From Firmicutes bacterium UBA995 (GTDB taxonomy: Bacteria > Bacillota > Sulfobacillia > UBA995): DNA of 7,916 nucleotides. Made by a program: the position numbers and the translations under genes. The stretch lies in assembly GCA_002291985.1 (NCBI GenBank), contig DBBB01000089.1, positions 1 to 7,916 on the forward strand. Direction: 5' to 3'. Of this stretch, positions 1 to 5,296 are shown one piece after another (the stretch's first letter is position 1; every line of letters begins with the position of its first letter). The notes beneath the pieces were generated by a model. It was not told the origin of the DNA and did not search any database. It saw nothing but the letters and a program-made list of their open reading frames with translations.

Positions 1-28
1 GCGCTCTACCAAGCTGAGCCACACCCCG
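1..28 (-). tRNA. tRNA-Pro, 5' part only (cut by window edge)
   Basis: Read on the minus strand, the gene begins CGGGGTGTGG and continues with the D-arm GCTC-AGCTTGGTA-GAGC. This is the acceptor 5' strand, the two-base linker and the complete D-arm of a tRNA. A first base C followed by GGGG is typical of bacterial tRNA-Pro, and the D-loop AGCTTGGTA fits Gram-positive tRNA-Pro genes. The anticodon and T-arm lie outside the window, so the isotype is inferred from the acceptor and D-arm only. A possible minus-strand -10 element, TATGCT at 53-48, lies about 20 bases upstream of the 5' end, without a convincing -35. Confidence 0.8.
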
Positions 29-107
29 ACCGCACCGCCTTCACGATAGCATATGGGGGCGGCGAGATCAACACACAAGCCCCCGCCTTGTTGTGAACGC
101 CCTCGCC

Positions 108-136
108 TTGTCCGGCCGTCGGCGGCATGGTATCCT
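108..136 (+). promoter_or_regulatory. candidate extended -10 promoter upstream of the MFS remnant/CHR gene
   Basis: TTGTCC (108-113) and TATCCT (131-136) are separated by 17 bases, and TGG sits directly before the -10 hexamer, giving an extended -10. Each hexamer matches the sigma-A consensus at four of six positions. It would start transcription near 143, in the non-coding stretch before the transporter remnant, and so could drive the CHR-domain gene. This is sequence matching only; chance matches of this quality occur. Confidence 0.3.
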
Positions 137-152
137 GTTGGCGTGCATACCA
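128..152. promoter_or_regulatory. inverted repeat overlapping the candidate -10 (possible operator)
   Basis: TGGTAT (128-133) and ATACCA (147-152) form a perfect 6-bp inverted repeat with a 13-base spacer. The left arm overlaps the TG extension and -10 hexamer of the candidate promoter and the right arm falls near the predicted start site. That placement would suit a repressor operator, but no regulator gene is visible in the window and the arms are short. Confidence 0.2.
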
Positions 153-202
153 AGCTTAGCTGCATCTTCCTGTCCAGGGTTCGCGTCCCATTCTCTCCCT
201 TT

Positions 203-565
203 CTGAGGTTGACGCGGCCGGGGACCGCCCTGCTAGGCGGGCCGATCGGCATTGCCGGGCTGCTGCTAGCCGGGGCGGCCTTGCAGGCGGCCTTTCCCGG
301 ATCCCTGGTGCTTGCCCAGGAACTCCTGCCCGGCCGGGCCGGGTTGGCCTCGGGGATGATCGGCCTGACCGGCGGTGTAGGTGGGCTGGGCATGGCCTTC
401 ACGGGGTGGCTCGCCGACGCCTGGACCATGGGAACTGCCCTGGCCGCGACCACCCTGGCACTGATCCCGGCGATCTTACTCGTATCGGTCCTGAGGCGAG
501 AGATACTACGCCGTCCCTCATGGACAGCAGCAGCCCGAGAACCCATCGGGGAGGGGACGCAGTGA
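203..565 (+). pseudogene. C-terminal remnant of an MFS transporter (5' truncated)
   Basis: The reading frame ending at the TGA of 563-565 encodes about 120 residues resembling the last part of a major facilitator superfamily permease. It shows a hydrophobic stretch (GIAGLLLAGAALQAAFPGSL), the segment AQELLPGRAGLASGM, then glycine-rich and hydrophobic segments and a charged tail. The QELLPGRxGLASG pattern is reminiscent of the fosmidomycin-resistance (Fsr-like) branch, seen from memory rather than by search. A complete MFS protein has about 400 residues and 12 membrane segments; only about three remain. The frame stays open upstream to 53, but that part is not membrane-like and has no resemblance I recognise, and the tRNA gene starts at 28, so the missing two thirds cannot be in place. 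The stop shares its A with the ATG of the CHR gene, so the two were probably once translationally coupled. The exact left edge is uncertain by about 20 bases. Confidence 0.65.
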
Positions 566-1086
566 TGCGCGAATTGTGGGATGTTTTTCTGGCCATGGCC
601 CGGGTGGGCGTCCTCGGGTTCGGAGGGGGGCCTTCGTTTATCCCCCTCGTCAAAATAGAAGCCGTGGACAACTTCGGGTGGTTGACGGCAGACGATTTCG
701 TGCAAGTGCTGGCTATGGGCAACGCCCTGCCGGGTCCCATCGCCACCAAGATGGCAGCATTCATTGGCTATCGGGTGGCCGGCATCCCCGGGGCCATCGC
801 CGGCCTTGCGGGGATGATCTTGCCCTCGGCGGTAGCTATGCTGGTTCTATATCGTTTGTACCTGGCGTTTCAAGCCCACCCCGCCGTCGGCGGGATGTTG
901 CGGGCGATACGTCCCGTGGTGGTCGTGCTCCTGGTGCTCCTCATCGTCGACCTGATCCCCCGCACGGTGGACGGGGTGAGCATCTTCATAGGCGCGGCAA
1001 GCCTGATCCTCATTCACGCTGCGGGCGTCCATCCCGCGCTGGTAGTTGCCGGCGCGCTGCTCTTTGGAGCTGTAGCCTTGCGCTGA
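565..1086 (+). CDS. short-chain CHR-domain protein (chromate transporter family)
   Basis: The 173-residue product matches a single CHR (chromate ion transporter) domain. Visible features are LGFGGGPSFIPLV (residues 17-29), the aromatic/charged segment NFGWLTADDF (36-45), the PGP motif (56-58) followed by the GYRVAGIPGAIAGLAGMILPS stretch (68-88), and hydrophobic C-terminal segments around 117-133 and 138-173. CHR proteins export chromate, or act on related oxyanions, in the cytoplasmic membrane; the substrate here is not shown by the sequence. The ATG at 565 is chosen because GGGGAGGGG (548-556) lies 8 bases upstream and because it overlaps the preceding stop (TGATG). The in-frame extension back to 406 reads through the MFS frame and is not membrane-like. 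Short-chain CHR proteins usually occur as two adjacent genes acting together; only one is present here and no partner follows, so it may be a leftover half. Confidence 0.8.
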   Translation: MRELWDVFLAMARVGVLGFGGGPSFIPLVKIEAVDNFGWLTADDFVQVLAMGNALPGPIATKMAAFIGYRVAGIPGAIAGLAGMILPSAVAMLVLYRLYLAFQAHPAVGGMLRAIRPVVVVLLVLLIVDLIPRTVDGVSIFIGAASLILIHAAGVHPALVVAGALLFGAVALR

Positions 1087-1149
1087 AGGTGGACTGCGTA
1101 TCCTCCCTATACCTGGTGACGCCCGCATGGCGCGCTGGCCGACCCCAAC

Positions 1150-1174
1150 AGGGGCGGGTCTAGAACCCGCCCCT
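1150..1174. repeat. perfect palindromic hairpin, REP-like
   Basis: AGGGGCGGGT (1150-1159), loop CTAGA, ACCCGCCCCT (1165-1174): a perfect 10-bp stem with a 5-base loop. No T-run follows, so it does not look like a standard intrinsic terminator. Similar GGGGCGGGT...ACCCGCCCC palindromes are dispersed intergenic repeats in a number of bacterial genomes (from memory). A second CCCCTACC lies just downstream (1188-1195), suggesting a decayed neighbouring copy. It sits between the CHR gene and the flagellar promoter, where it could also stabilise or bound the upstream transcript. Confidence 0.55.
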
Positions 1175-1220
1175 ACCCGCAGACCGGCCCCTACCTCGAT
1201 TGGAGTGCTGGTCAGGGAGA

Positions 1221-1247
1221 GCGGACGACCGATCTGCAATTTTTTTT
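1221..1247 (+). terminator. weak candidate terminator after the CHR gene
   Basis: GCGGA (1221-1225) can pair with TCTGC (1233-1237), with one G-U pair and a 7-base loop. It is followed after AA by eight T residues (1240-1247). The T-run is striking in such GC-rich DNA, but the stem is short. The same T-run lies about 10-18 bases upstream of the flagellar -35 and could instead serve as an UP-like element. Confidence 0.3.
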
Positions 1248-1257
1248 GCGGGAGGTG

Positions 1258-1285
1258 TTGACAAGACCCTTGATCGTTTGATAAC
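1258..1285 (+). promoter_or_regulatory. sigma-A-type promoter for the flagellar operon
   Basis: A perfect TTGACA -35 (1258-1263) is followed after 16 bases by GATAAC (1280-1285), a four-of-six match to TATAAT. The predicted start at about 1291-1293 gives roughly 30 unstructured bases before the riboswitch aptamer, a usual arrangement. The elements do not resemble a sigma-D/sigma-28 promoter (TAAA-N15-GCCGATAA type), so the operon appears to be read by the housekeeping sigma factor, with control placed in the leader RNA. Confidence 0.6.
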
Positions 1286-1320
1286 CTGGTGCGGTCACAA
1301 TTCATGGCAAGGCTTGGCAC

Positions 1321-1409
1321 ATTCCGATAAGGGCAAACCCACCGCGAGGTGGGGGCGCAAAGCTACGGGTCCAATGGACTGGAGTCCAGGACAGCCGGGC
1401 TGCCGGGAT
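1321..1409 (+). promoter_or_regulatory. c-di-GMP-I (GEMM-I) riboswitch aptamer
   Basis: The conserved core of the c-di-GMP-I class is present in order. GGGCAAACC occurs at 1331-1339. Helix P2 is CCCACC (1338-1343) with GGTGGG (1348-1353), closed by the GNRA tetraloop GCGA (1344-1347), which in this class docks into P3. The GCGCAAAGC core follows (1355-1363). P3 is made of GTCC (1369-1372) with GGAC (1389-1392) and a distal stem GGAC (1376-1379) with GTCC (1384-1387). AGCCGGGCTGCC at 1393-1404 is the conserved 3' core. P1 is formed by ATTCCG (1321-1326) with CGGGAT (1404-1409), six pairs including one G-U. The class binds the second messenger cyclic di-GMP. Its place directly before flgB, between a promoter and a terminator, says it controls the whole flagellar operon. 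The flgB operon of Clostridioides difficile carries the same riboswitch class in its leader. Confidence 0.92.
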
Positions 1410-1450
1410 TGCCCAACCGCCCCTGGGCGTCACCCGTTCTGGCAACCCCG
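1404..1450 (+). promoter_or_regulatory. predicted antiterminator helix of the riboswitch
   Basis: CGGGATTGCC (1404-1413) pairs with GGCAACCCCG (1441-1450) at nine of ten positions; the only mismatch is A1408 against C1446. The left strand includes all of the 3' side of aptamer helix P1 (1404-1409), and the right strand includes the first four bases of the terminator stem (1447-1450). Forming this helix therefore excludes both P1 and the terminator. The logic is that without ligand the antiterminator forms and the operon is read, while with c-di-GMP P1 is held and the terminator folds. Bases 1414-1440 would loop out, with a small internal stem CGCC (1418-1421)/GGCG (1426-1429). The pairing is directly visible; the switching is inferred. 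Confidence 0.7.
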
Positions 1451-1485
1451 CTGCAAAGCGGGTTTTGTGTTGAAAGGCGGGTTGC
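1442..1485 (+). promoter_or_regulatory. flgB Shine-Dalgarno and a helix that could cover it
   Basis: GAAAGGCGG (1472-1480) matches the Firmicute Shine-Dalgarno GAAAGGAGG at eight of nine positions and lies 8 bases before the GTG start of flgB, which supports that start. Its 3' half is in the segment 1476-1485, which can pair with 1442-1452: ten pairs including one G-U, with C1446 bulged. The upstream strand is the same one used by the antiterminator, so in read-through RNA the site would be open when the antiterminator is formed and could be closed when it is not. Pairing is seen; a translational role is inferred. Confidence 0.45.
1447..1471 (+). terminator. intrinsic terminator of the riboswitch expression platform
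   Basis: CCCGCT (1447-1452), the GNRA-type loop GCAA (1453-1456) and AGCGGG (1457-1462) form a 6-bp GC-rich hairpin immediately followed by TTTTGTGTT (1463-1471). The T-tract is interrupted by G but stands out in this GC-rich sequence. It lies 37 bases after the aptamer and before the flgB Shine-Dalgarno, the expected place for a transcriptional riboswitch. Confidence 0.75.
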
Positions 1486-1488
1486 GCT

Positions 1489-1899
1489 GTGGGGTTTCTT
1501 ACGACTTCGGGCATCAGCCATCTCGACTGGGCCCTTCACGTCGCCGGGTTGCGCCATCAGGCGGTCGCGCATAACCTGTCCAATCTGAGCACCCCTGGCT
1601 ACAAGCGCCTCGCAGTGACCTTCGACGGCGCACTCTCGTCGGCTGCCCGCAACCTGCTGCCCGTAGCCACCACCCACCCCGGTCATGTGCGGCCGGGATC
1701 CGGATCCGCTCCTTCCCTGCCCCAAACCTGGCTGCAGCCGGTTACGAGCACTTCGGCGAGACCTGACGGCAACAACGTCGATCTCGAGCACGAGCTGGCA
1801 ACCCTGTCCGAGAACACTCTCCACCATCAAGCCTTGCTTCGCCAGTTGAACCAGCGCCTTGCCGCGCTCCGCCTCGCCGTGACCGAAGGACGCAAGTGA
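1489..1899 (+). CDS. flgB: flagellar basal-body rod protein FlgB
   Basis: FlgB is a structural subunit of the proximal rod that crosses the periplasmic/cell-wall space and connects the MS ring to the distal rod and hook. The 136-residue product has the family's N-terminal helix and signature (residues 20-40), with HNLSNLSTPGYKR at 28-40. A variable, Ser/Pro-rich middle (about 55-95) follows, then the C-terminal helix starting NNVDLEHELATLSENTLHHQ (95-114). Both ends form the coiled-coil typical of rod proteins, which are exported without a cleaved signal peptide. Length is normal for the family. The GTG start is supported by GAAAGGCGG 8 bases upstream. It is the first gene of the operon, directly downstream of the c-di-GMP riboswitch. 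The stop lies 19 bases before flgC. Confidence 0.93.
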   Translation: MGFLTTSGISHLDWALHVAGLRHQAVAHNLSNLSTPGYKRLAVTFDGALSSAARNLLPVATTHPGHVRPGSGSAPSLPQTWLQPVTSTSARPDGNNVDLEHELATLSENTLHHQALLRQLNQRLAALRLAVTEGRK

Positions 1900-1918
1900 G
1901 ATCGGGGGAGATGATCTG

Positions 1919-2311
1919 ATGCGCTTGCTCGAGACGTTGAGGACGAGCATGTCCGCGCTGACCGCTGAGCGGCTGCGCTTGGACCTGATCGCCGGCAACC
2001 TGGCGAACCTCAATACCACCCGTACTCCTGCCGGCGAACCCTACCGCCGGCTGGTGCCGGTATTCTCCCCCCGACCCACCGGGGGGGTCGAGGTCACTCG
2101 GATAGTAGCCGACCCGGCGGAGTTCCCCGTGCGACATGATCCAGGACATCCCGATGCCGATGCCGATGGCCTGGTCCGCATGCCCAATGTAGACCTGGTT
2201 TCAGAGATGGTGGACCTGATGGCGGCAACCCGGGCATACGAGGCCAATGCCGCGGTCGCCCAGGCCACCCGGAACCTGGCCCAGCGCACCCTGGAAATAG
2301 GTCGTTCCTGA
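1919..2311 (+). CDS. flgC: flagellar basal-body rod protein FlgC
   Basis: FlgC is another proximal rod subunit, assembled with FlgB. The 130-residue product carries the N-terminal rod motif (TAERLRLDLIAGNLANLNTT, residues 15-34) in which the usual NIAN is NLAN. The diagnostic FlgC C-terminus follows: VRMPNVDLVSEMVDLMAATR (86-105), then AYEANAA. Length is slightly below the usual 135-150 residues, through a short middle region. GGGGGAG (1904-1910) lies 8 bases before the ATG. It is placed between flgB and fliE as in most Firmicute fla/che operons. Confidence 0.95.
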   Translation: MRLLETLRTSMSALTAERLRLDLIAGNLANLNTTRTPAGEPYRRLVPVFSPRPTGGVEVTRIVADPAEFPVRHDPGHPDADADGLVRMPNVDLVSEMVDLMAATRAYEANAAVAQATRNLAQRTLEIGRS

Positions 2312-2330
2312 GCGATAGGGGGGCCGACAC

Positions 2331-2642
2331 ATGCAGATCCGTAGCCTGATCCCGGTGAACAGCAGTCTCCCCGCCGTGTCGACCGTACGCCCCGCATCGG
2401 GCGCCGGGCGGCCGGAAGCAGTCGAGGAGTTCGGCGAGCAAATCATGCGGGCCGTATCTCAGTTGAACTCCCAGCAGTTGGCGGTGGATGATGCTGCCGC
2501 CCGCCTGGCGCAGGGTGCAACCCTGGACCTGCACAGCATCATCCTGGAAGCCGAGAAGGCCAACCTCACGCTCGAGTTGGCTATCCAGATCCGAAACAAG
2601 GCCATCGAGGCCTATCAAGAGATGATGCGGATGCCGCTTTGA
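2331..2642 (+). CDS. fliE: flagellar hook-basal body complex protein FliE
   Basis: FliE is the small adaptor that joins the MS ring (FliF) to the rod and is among the first proteins exported. The 103-residue product has a variable, Pro/Ala-rich N-terminus (1-30) and the conserved two-helix core: FGEQIMRAVSQLNSQQLAVD (34-53), then LDLHSIILEAEKANLTLELA (66-85) and IQIRNKAIEAYQEMMRMPL (86-103 with one residue overlap at the junction). The final IRNKxxEAYQEIMRMxL pattern is highly characteristic of FliE. A G-rich ribosome site (AGGGGGG, 2317-2323) precedes the ATG. The gap to fliF is 24 bases. Confidence 0.95.
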   Translation: MQIRSLIPVNSSLPAVSTVRPASGAGRPEAVEEFGEQIMRAVSQLNSQQLAVDDAAARLAQGATLDLHSIILEAEKANLTLELAIQIRNKAIEAYQEMMRMPL

Positions 2643-2666
2643 TGACGGCTGGAGGGGGAGCTACCG

Positions 2667-4205
2667 GTGCCCGCCCTGGTACAAGCCACGGTTGACCGAT
2701 TGCGCGCGCTGCTCAAGGGCCACTGGTCGCTGGTGGTCGGGGTGGTGGTGGCCCTGGTGGCGCTCACGGCGCTTGTGCTGGTGGCCACCCGGCCGGCCAT
2801 GGTCCCCCTGTTCACCGGCCTGGCGCTCGAGGATGCCGCGGCCATCGTCGAGCGCCTGCGGGAAGGCAATGTGCCTTTCCAGATGGGGGAGCAAGGGGAC
2901 TCCATCCTCGTGCCGGCCTCGCGCCTCCATGAGGTGCGCATGATGGTTGCTGCGACCGGCCTGCCGACGGGCGGAGTGGTCGGCCTGGAGAGCCTGGACG
3001 GCGCAAGCTGGGCCTCCACGGACGTGGAACGCCAGGCACGGCTGGTGCAGGCCTTGCAAGGGGAACTGACCCGCACCATCCTCCAGATCAGGGGCGTCGA
3101 GGCGGCCAGGGTTCACATCGTGCTCCCCCGCGAGAGCATCTTCGCCGGCCAGTCGCGGCCGTCGGCGGCTGCCGTGATGGTCGACATGCGGCCGGGGCAC
3201 ACGCTCTCCCGCGACCAGGTGCAAGCGATGACCCACCTGGTGACGGGCGCAGTGCCCGATCTCGACCCGGGGCGGGTGACGGTCCTGGATTCCCGGGGCC
3301 AACTCCTGTCGGCTGCCGTGTATCCGGAGGCCGGGCCCGGCCTCCTGCAAAGCCAGACGGAACTGAGGCACAGTCTGGAAGTTCGGTTGGCCGGCGAGGT
3401 TCAGGCCATGTTAGAGCAGGTTATGGGACCCGGCAATGCCCTGGTCACGGTACGTGTCGATCTCGATTTCGATCGGCGCGAGACGGAACAGGTCCTGCTT
3501 CAGCCGGCGTCCGAGCCGCTGGTCCGCAGCCGACAAGAAATCCGGGAGGCGTTCCAGGGGACAGGAGTGCCGCCCGGCGGAGGCATGCCGGGGACGGCCA
3601 CCAACCTCCCCGGCGCCTCCATCCCCGTATACGCCATGGGGGGAGCGGCGGGCGGCGAGTCGGAGGGGGGACGAACGCAGACGGGGGGCAACTACGAGTT
3701 CAGCCAGACCGTGGAAAGAGTCGTGGAAGCGCCCGGCCAGGTCAGCCGGATCTCCGCCTCGGTGGTACTCAACCGGGAGACCACTCCGGAAGAAGAGGGG
3801 GCGGTGGCACGGCTGGCCGGGGCCGCTCTCGGACTCGATCCCGATCGAGGAGACGAGTTGGTCGTGGTCGGGATGCCGTTTGACACCTCGCTGGCCGACC
3901 AATTGCGGGAGGGGCTCGGGCAACCTCGGCCCGCGCCTCTGCCATGGTGGTGGGCGGCGGCCGGCGGGGCCTTCCTCCTCATCCTGGCCATGGCCCTTGC
4001 TGCCCGCTCGCGTGCCCGGCACCGCCGCCGACCTGCCCTGGCCGTGGCCACCGGGGAGCAGCTGGCACCGGCTCTCGCTGCCCAGGCGGCCCCGCCGCCG
4101 GGAGCAGCCGCCGGCCGGGGCAATCTAGCCGAACTGGCTGAACTGGCCCGGCAGAAACCGGAAACGGTGGCTCGCCTGCTGCGCACCTGGATTTCGGATA
4201 ACTGA
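2667..4205 (+). CDS. fliF: flagellar MS-ring protein FliF
   Basis: FliF forms the membrane-embedded MS ring, the base on which rod, export gate and C ring assemble. The 512-residue product has a first membrane helix at about 21-40 and ring-building domains (about 45-105, 115-215 with the VHIVLP motif at 149-154, and about 230-275). A low-complexity Gly/Pro-rich periplasmic stretch follows (about 298-342), then the NYEFSQTVERVVEAPGQVSR segment (342-361), a second membrane helix at about 427-446 preceded by three tryptophans, and a cytoplasmic tail. The tail ends in LAELAELARQKPETVARLLRTWISDN, the FliG-binding peptide, so the protein is complete. Length is normal for Firmicutes. The GTG start follows the strong site GGAGGGGGAG (2651-2660) by 6 bases. 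The stop lies 17 bases before fliG, its binding partner. Confidence 0.96.
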   Translation: MPALVQATVDRLRALLKGHWSLVVGVVVALVALTALVLVATRPAMVPLFTGLALEDAAAIVERLREGNVPFQMGEQGDSILVPASRLHEVRMMVAATGLPTGGVVGLESLDGASWASTDVERQARLVQALQGELTRTILQIRGVEAARVHIVLPRESIFAGQSRPSAAAVMVDMRPGHTLSRDQVQAMTHLVTGAVPDLDPGRVTVLDSRGQLLSAAVYPEAGPGLLQSQTELRHSLEVRLAGEVQAMLEQVMGPGNALVTVRVDLDFDRRETEQVLLQPASEPLVRSRQEIREAFQGTGVPPGGGMPGTATNLPGASIPVYAMGGAAGGESEGGRTQTGGNYEFSQTVERVVEAPGQVSRISASVVLNRETTPEEEGAVARLAGAALGLDPDRGDELVVVGMPFDTSLADQLREGLGQPRPAPLPWWWAAAGGAFLLILAMALAARSRARHRRRPALAVATGEQLAPALAAQAAPPPGAAAGRGNLAELAELARQKPETVARLLRTWISDN

Positions 4206-4222
4206 GGGGGAGGAAAAACGCC

Positions 4223-5296
4223 TTGGACGATACGACCGGCCTCGCCACCTATCGGGATGCCGCCGGCCTTGCCCGGACTCCTCCCCGGACTCCCGGAGAG
4301 TTGACCGGCCCGCAGAAAGCGGCCGCCCTCATCGTCGCCCTCGGCGTGGACCTGGCATCCCGCGTGTTGCGCCATCTGGCGGATTCCGAGATCGAACTCG
4401 TCATGCTGGAAGTGGCCAACGCTGGCGCCCTCACTCCGGACGTGCAGCACCGGGTGGTACAGGAGTTCCTCGAGACCACTCTCGCCCAGGAGTACTTCAA
4501 GCGCGGCGGTCTGGAGTACGCCCGCACCGCCCTGGAACAAGCGCTGGGAGCCCAGCGGGCGGGGGACATCATGCAGCGGCTGATCGCCTCCAACCAGGTG
4601 CGTCCCTTCAGTTTCGCCCAGCGTTCCGACCCCGGAGTGATAGCAAACTTCCTCCGGGATGAGCATCCGCAGACGGCGGCGCTGGTGCTGGCCCACCTGC
4701 TGCCCGAGCAGGCAGCCCGCGTCCTGGGAGATCTCGGGCCGGAGACGAAGGCAGATGTAGCCCGACGCGTCGCCCTCATGGACCGGGCGGCGCCGGATAT
4801 CATCCGGGAGGTCGAACGAGTCCTCGAACACAAGCTGACGGCCGATTATGCCCTGGATGACGCGCGCGCCGGCGGCTTGCGGGCCCTGGTCCAGATCTTG
4901 AACCGGGTGGACCGACCGACCGAGAAGAACATACTCGAAACGCTGGAAGCCCTGGATCCCGAATTGGCGGAGCAGATCAAAAAACAGCTTTTCGTATTCG
5001 AGGATATCATCAATCTCGACAACCGGTCGCTGCAACGCGTGTTACGCGAGGTAGACCTGTCCCGCGAACTGCCCCTCGCATTGAAGGTGGCGAGCGAGGA
5101 ACTCAAAGCCAAGATGCTCCAGAACCTGTCGGAGCGCGCCGGCGAGAACTTGAAGGAAGATATATCCTTCCTGGGGCCCGTTCGACTGCGCGACGTGGAA
5201 GAAGCTCAGCAGAAGATAGTGGGTACCGTCCGCCGGCTCGACGAGGCCGGAGAGATCGTCCTGTCCCGGGGAGGTGGCGAGGATGTCATCGTCTAG
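4223..5296 (+). CDS. fliG: flagellar motor switch protein FliG
   Basis: FliG is the C-ring protein that contacts both the MS ring and the stator and generates torque and direction switching. The 357-residue product has an N-terminal FliF-binding domain (about 27-125, beginning LTGPQKAAALIVALG) and a middle domain with the EHPQ motif at 147-150 that binds FliM. The linker glycines are GG at 217-218, and LFVFED at 256-261 corresponds to the MFxF hinge. The C-terminal torque helix region follows (NLSERAGENLKEDI..GPVRLRDVEEAQ, 301-329), retaining the alternating charged residues that meet the stator. The first 25 residues form an unusual polar extension. The TTG start is supported by GGGGGAGG (4206-4213), 9 bases upstream; the gene ends inside fliH with a 14-base overlap. 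Confidence 0.96.
   Translation: MDDTTGLATYRDAAGLARTPPRTPGELTGPQKAAALIVALGVDLASRVLRHLADSEIELVMLEVANAGALTPDVQHRVVQEFLETTLAQEYFKRGGLEYARTALEQALGAQRAGDIMQRLIASNQVRPFSFAQRSDPGVIANFLRDEHPQTAALVLAHLLPEQAARVLGDLGPETKADVARRVALMDRAAPDIIREVERVLEHKLTADYALDDARAGGLRALVQILNRVDRPTEKNILETLEALDPELAEQIKKQLFVFEDIINLDNRSLQRVLREVDLSRELPLALKVASEELKAKMLQNLSERAGENLKEDISFLGPVRLRDVEEAQQKIVGTVRRLDEAGEIVLSRGGGEDVIV

Noticed and set aside
162..196. tRNA T-arm-like sequence GGGTTCGCGTCCC followed by a possible acceptor strand
   Set aside because: Position 58 of the T-loop would be C instead of the near-invariant A, the stem is only three pairs, and no matching acceptor 5' strand or D-arm lies upstream.
53..202. N-terminal extension of the MFS remnant frame starting at ATG 53
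   Set aside because: The residues are not membrane-like and include Cys/Pro-rich stretches with no family resemblance. No ribosome-binding site precedes ATG 53.
406..564. Upstream in-frame start for the CHR gene
   Set aside because: The extra 53 residues overlap the MFS frame, are not hydrophobic, and the ATG at 565 has a much better ribosome-binding site.
1150..1174. Palindrome read as a strong terminator of the CHR gene
   Set aside because: No T-tract follows on either strand; a repeat element fits better, though it may still affect the transcript end.
1200..1574. 124-codon plus-strand frame through the promoter, riboswitch and start of flgB
   Set aside because: It runs through the aptamer and terminator and overlaps flgB in another frame. 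The translated sequence shows no domain, and the RNA structure explains the conservation-like pattern better.
3565..3700. G-rich, low-complexity stretch inside fliF as a possible insertion
   Set aside because: A Gly/Pro-rich disordered periplasmic segment at this place is usual in FliF, and the frame and flanking domains are intact.
3692..5035. 447-codon open frame on the minus strand across fliF and fliG
   Set aside because: It lies wholly antisense to two well-supported flagellar genes, is Arg/Gly-rich without a recognisable domain, and is explained by high GC suppressing stop codons. The other long minus-strand frames (for example 5677-6531 and 5819-6760) are rejected for the same reason.
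5274..5282. GTG start for fliH
   Set aside because: It overlaps the Shine-Dalgarno sequence GGGGAGG (5268-5274); ATG 5283 has ideal spacing.
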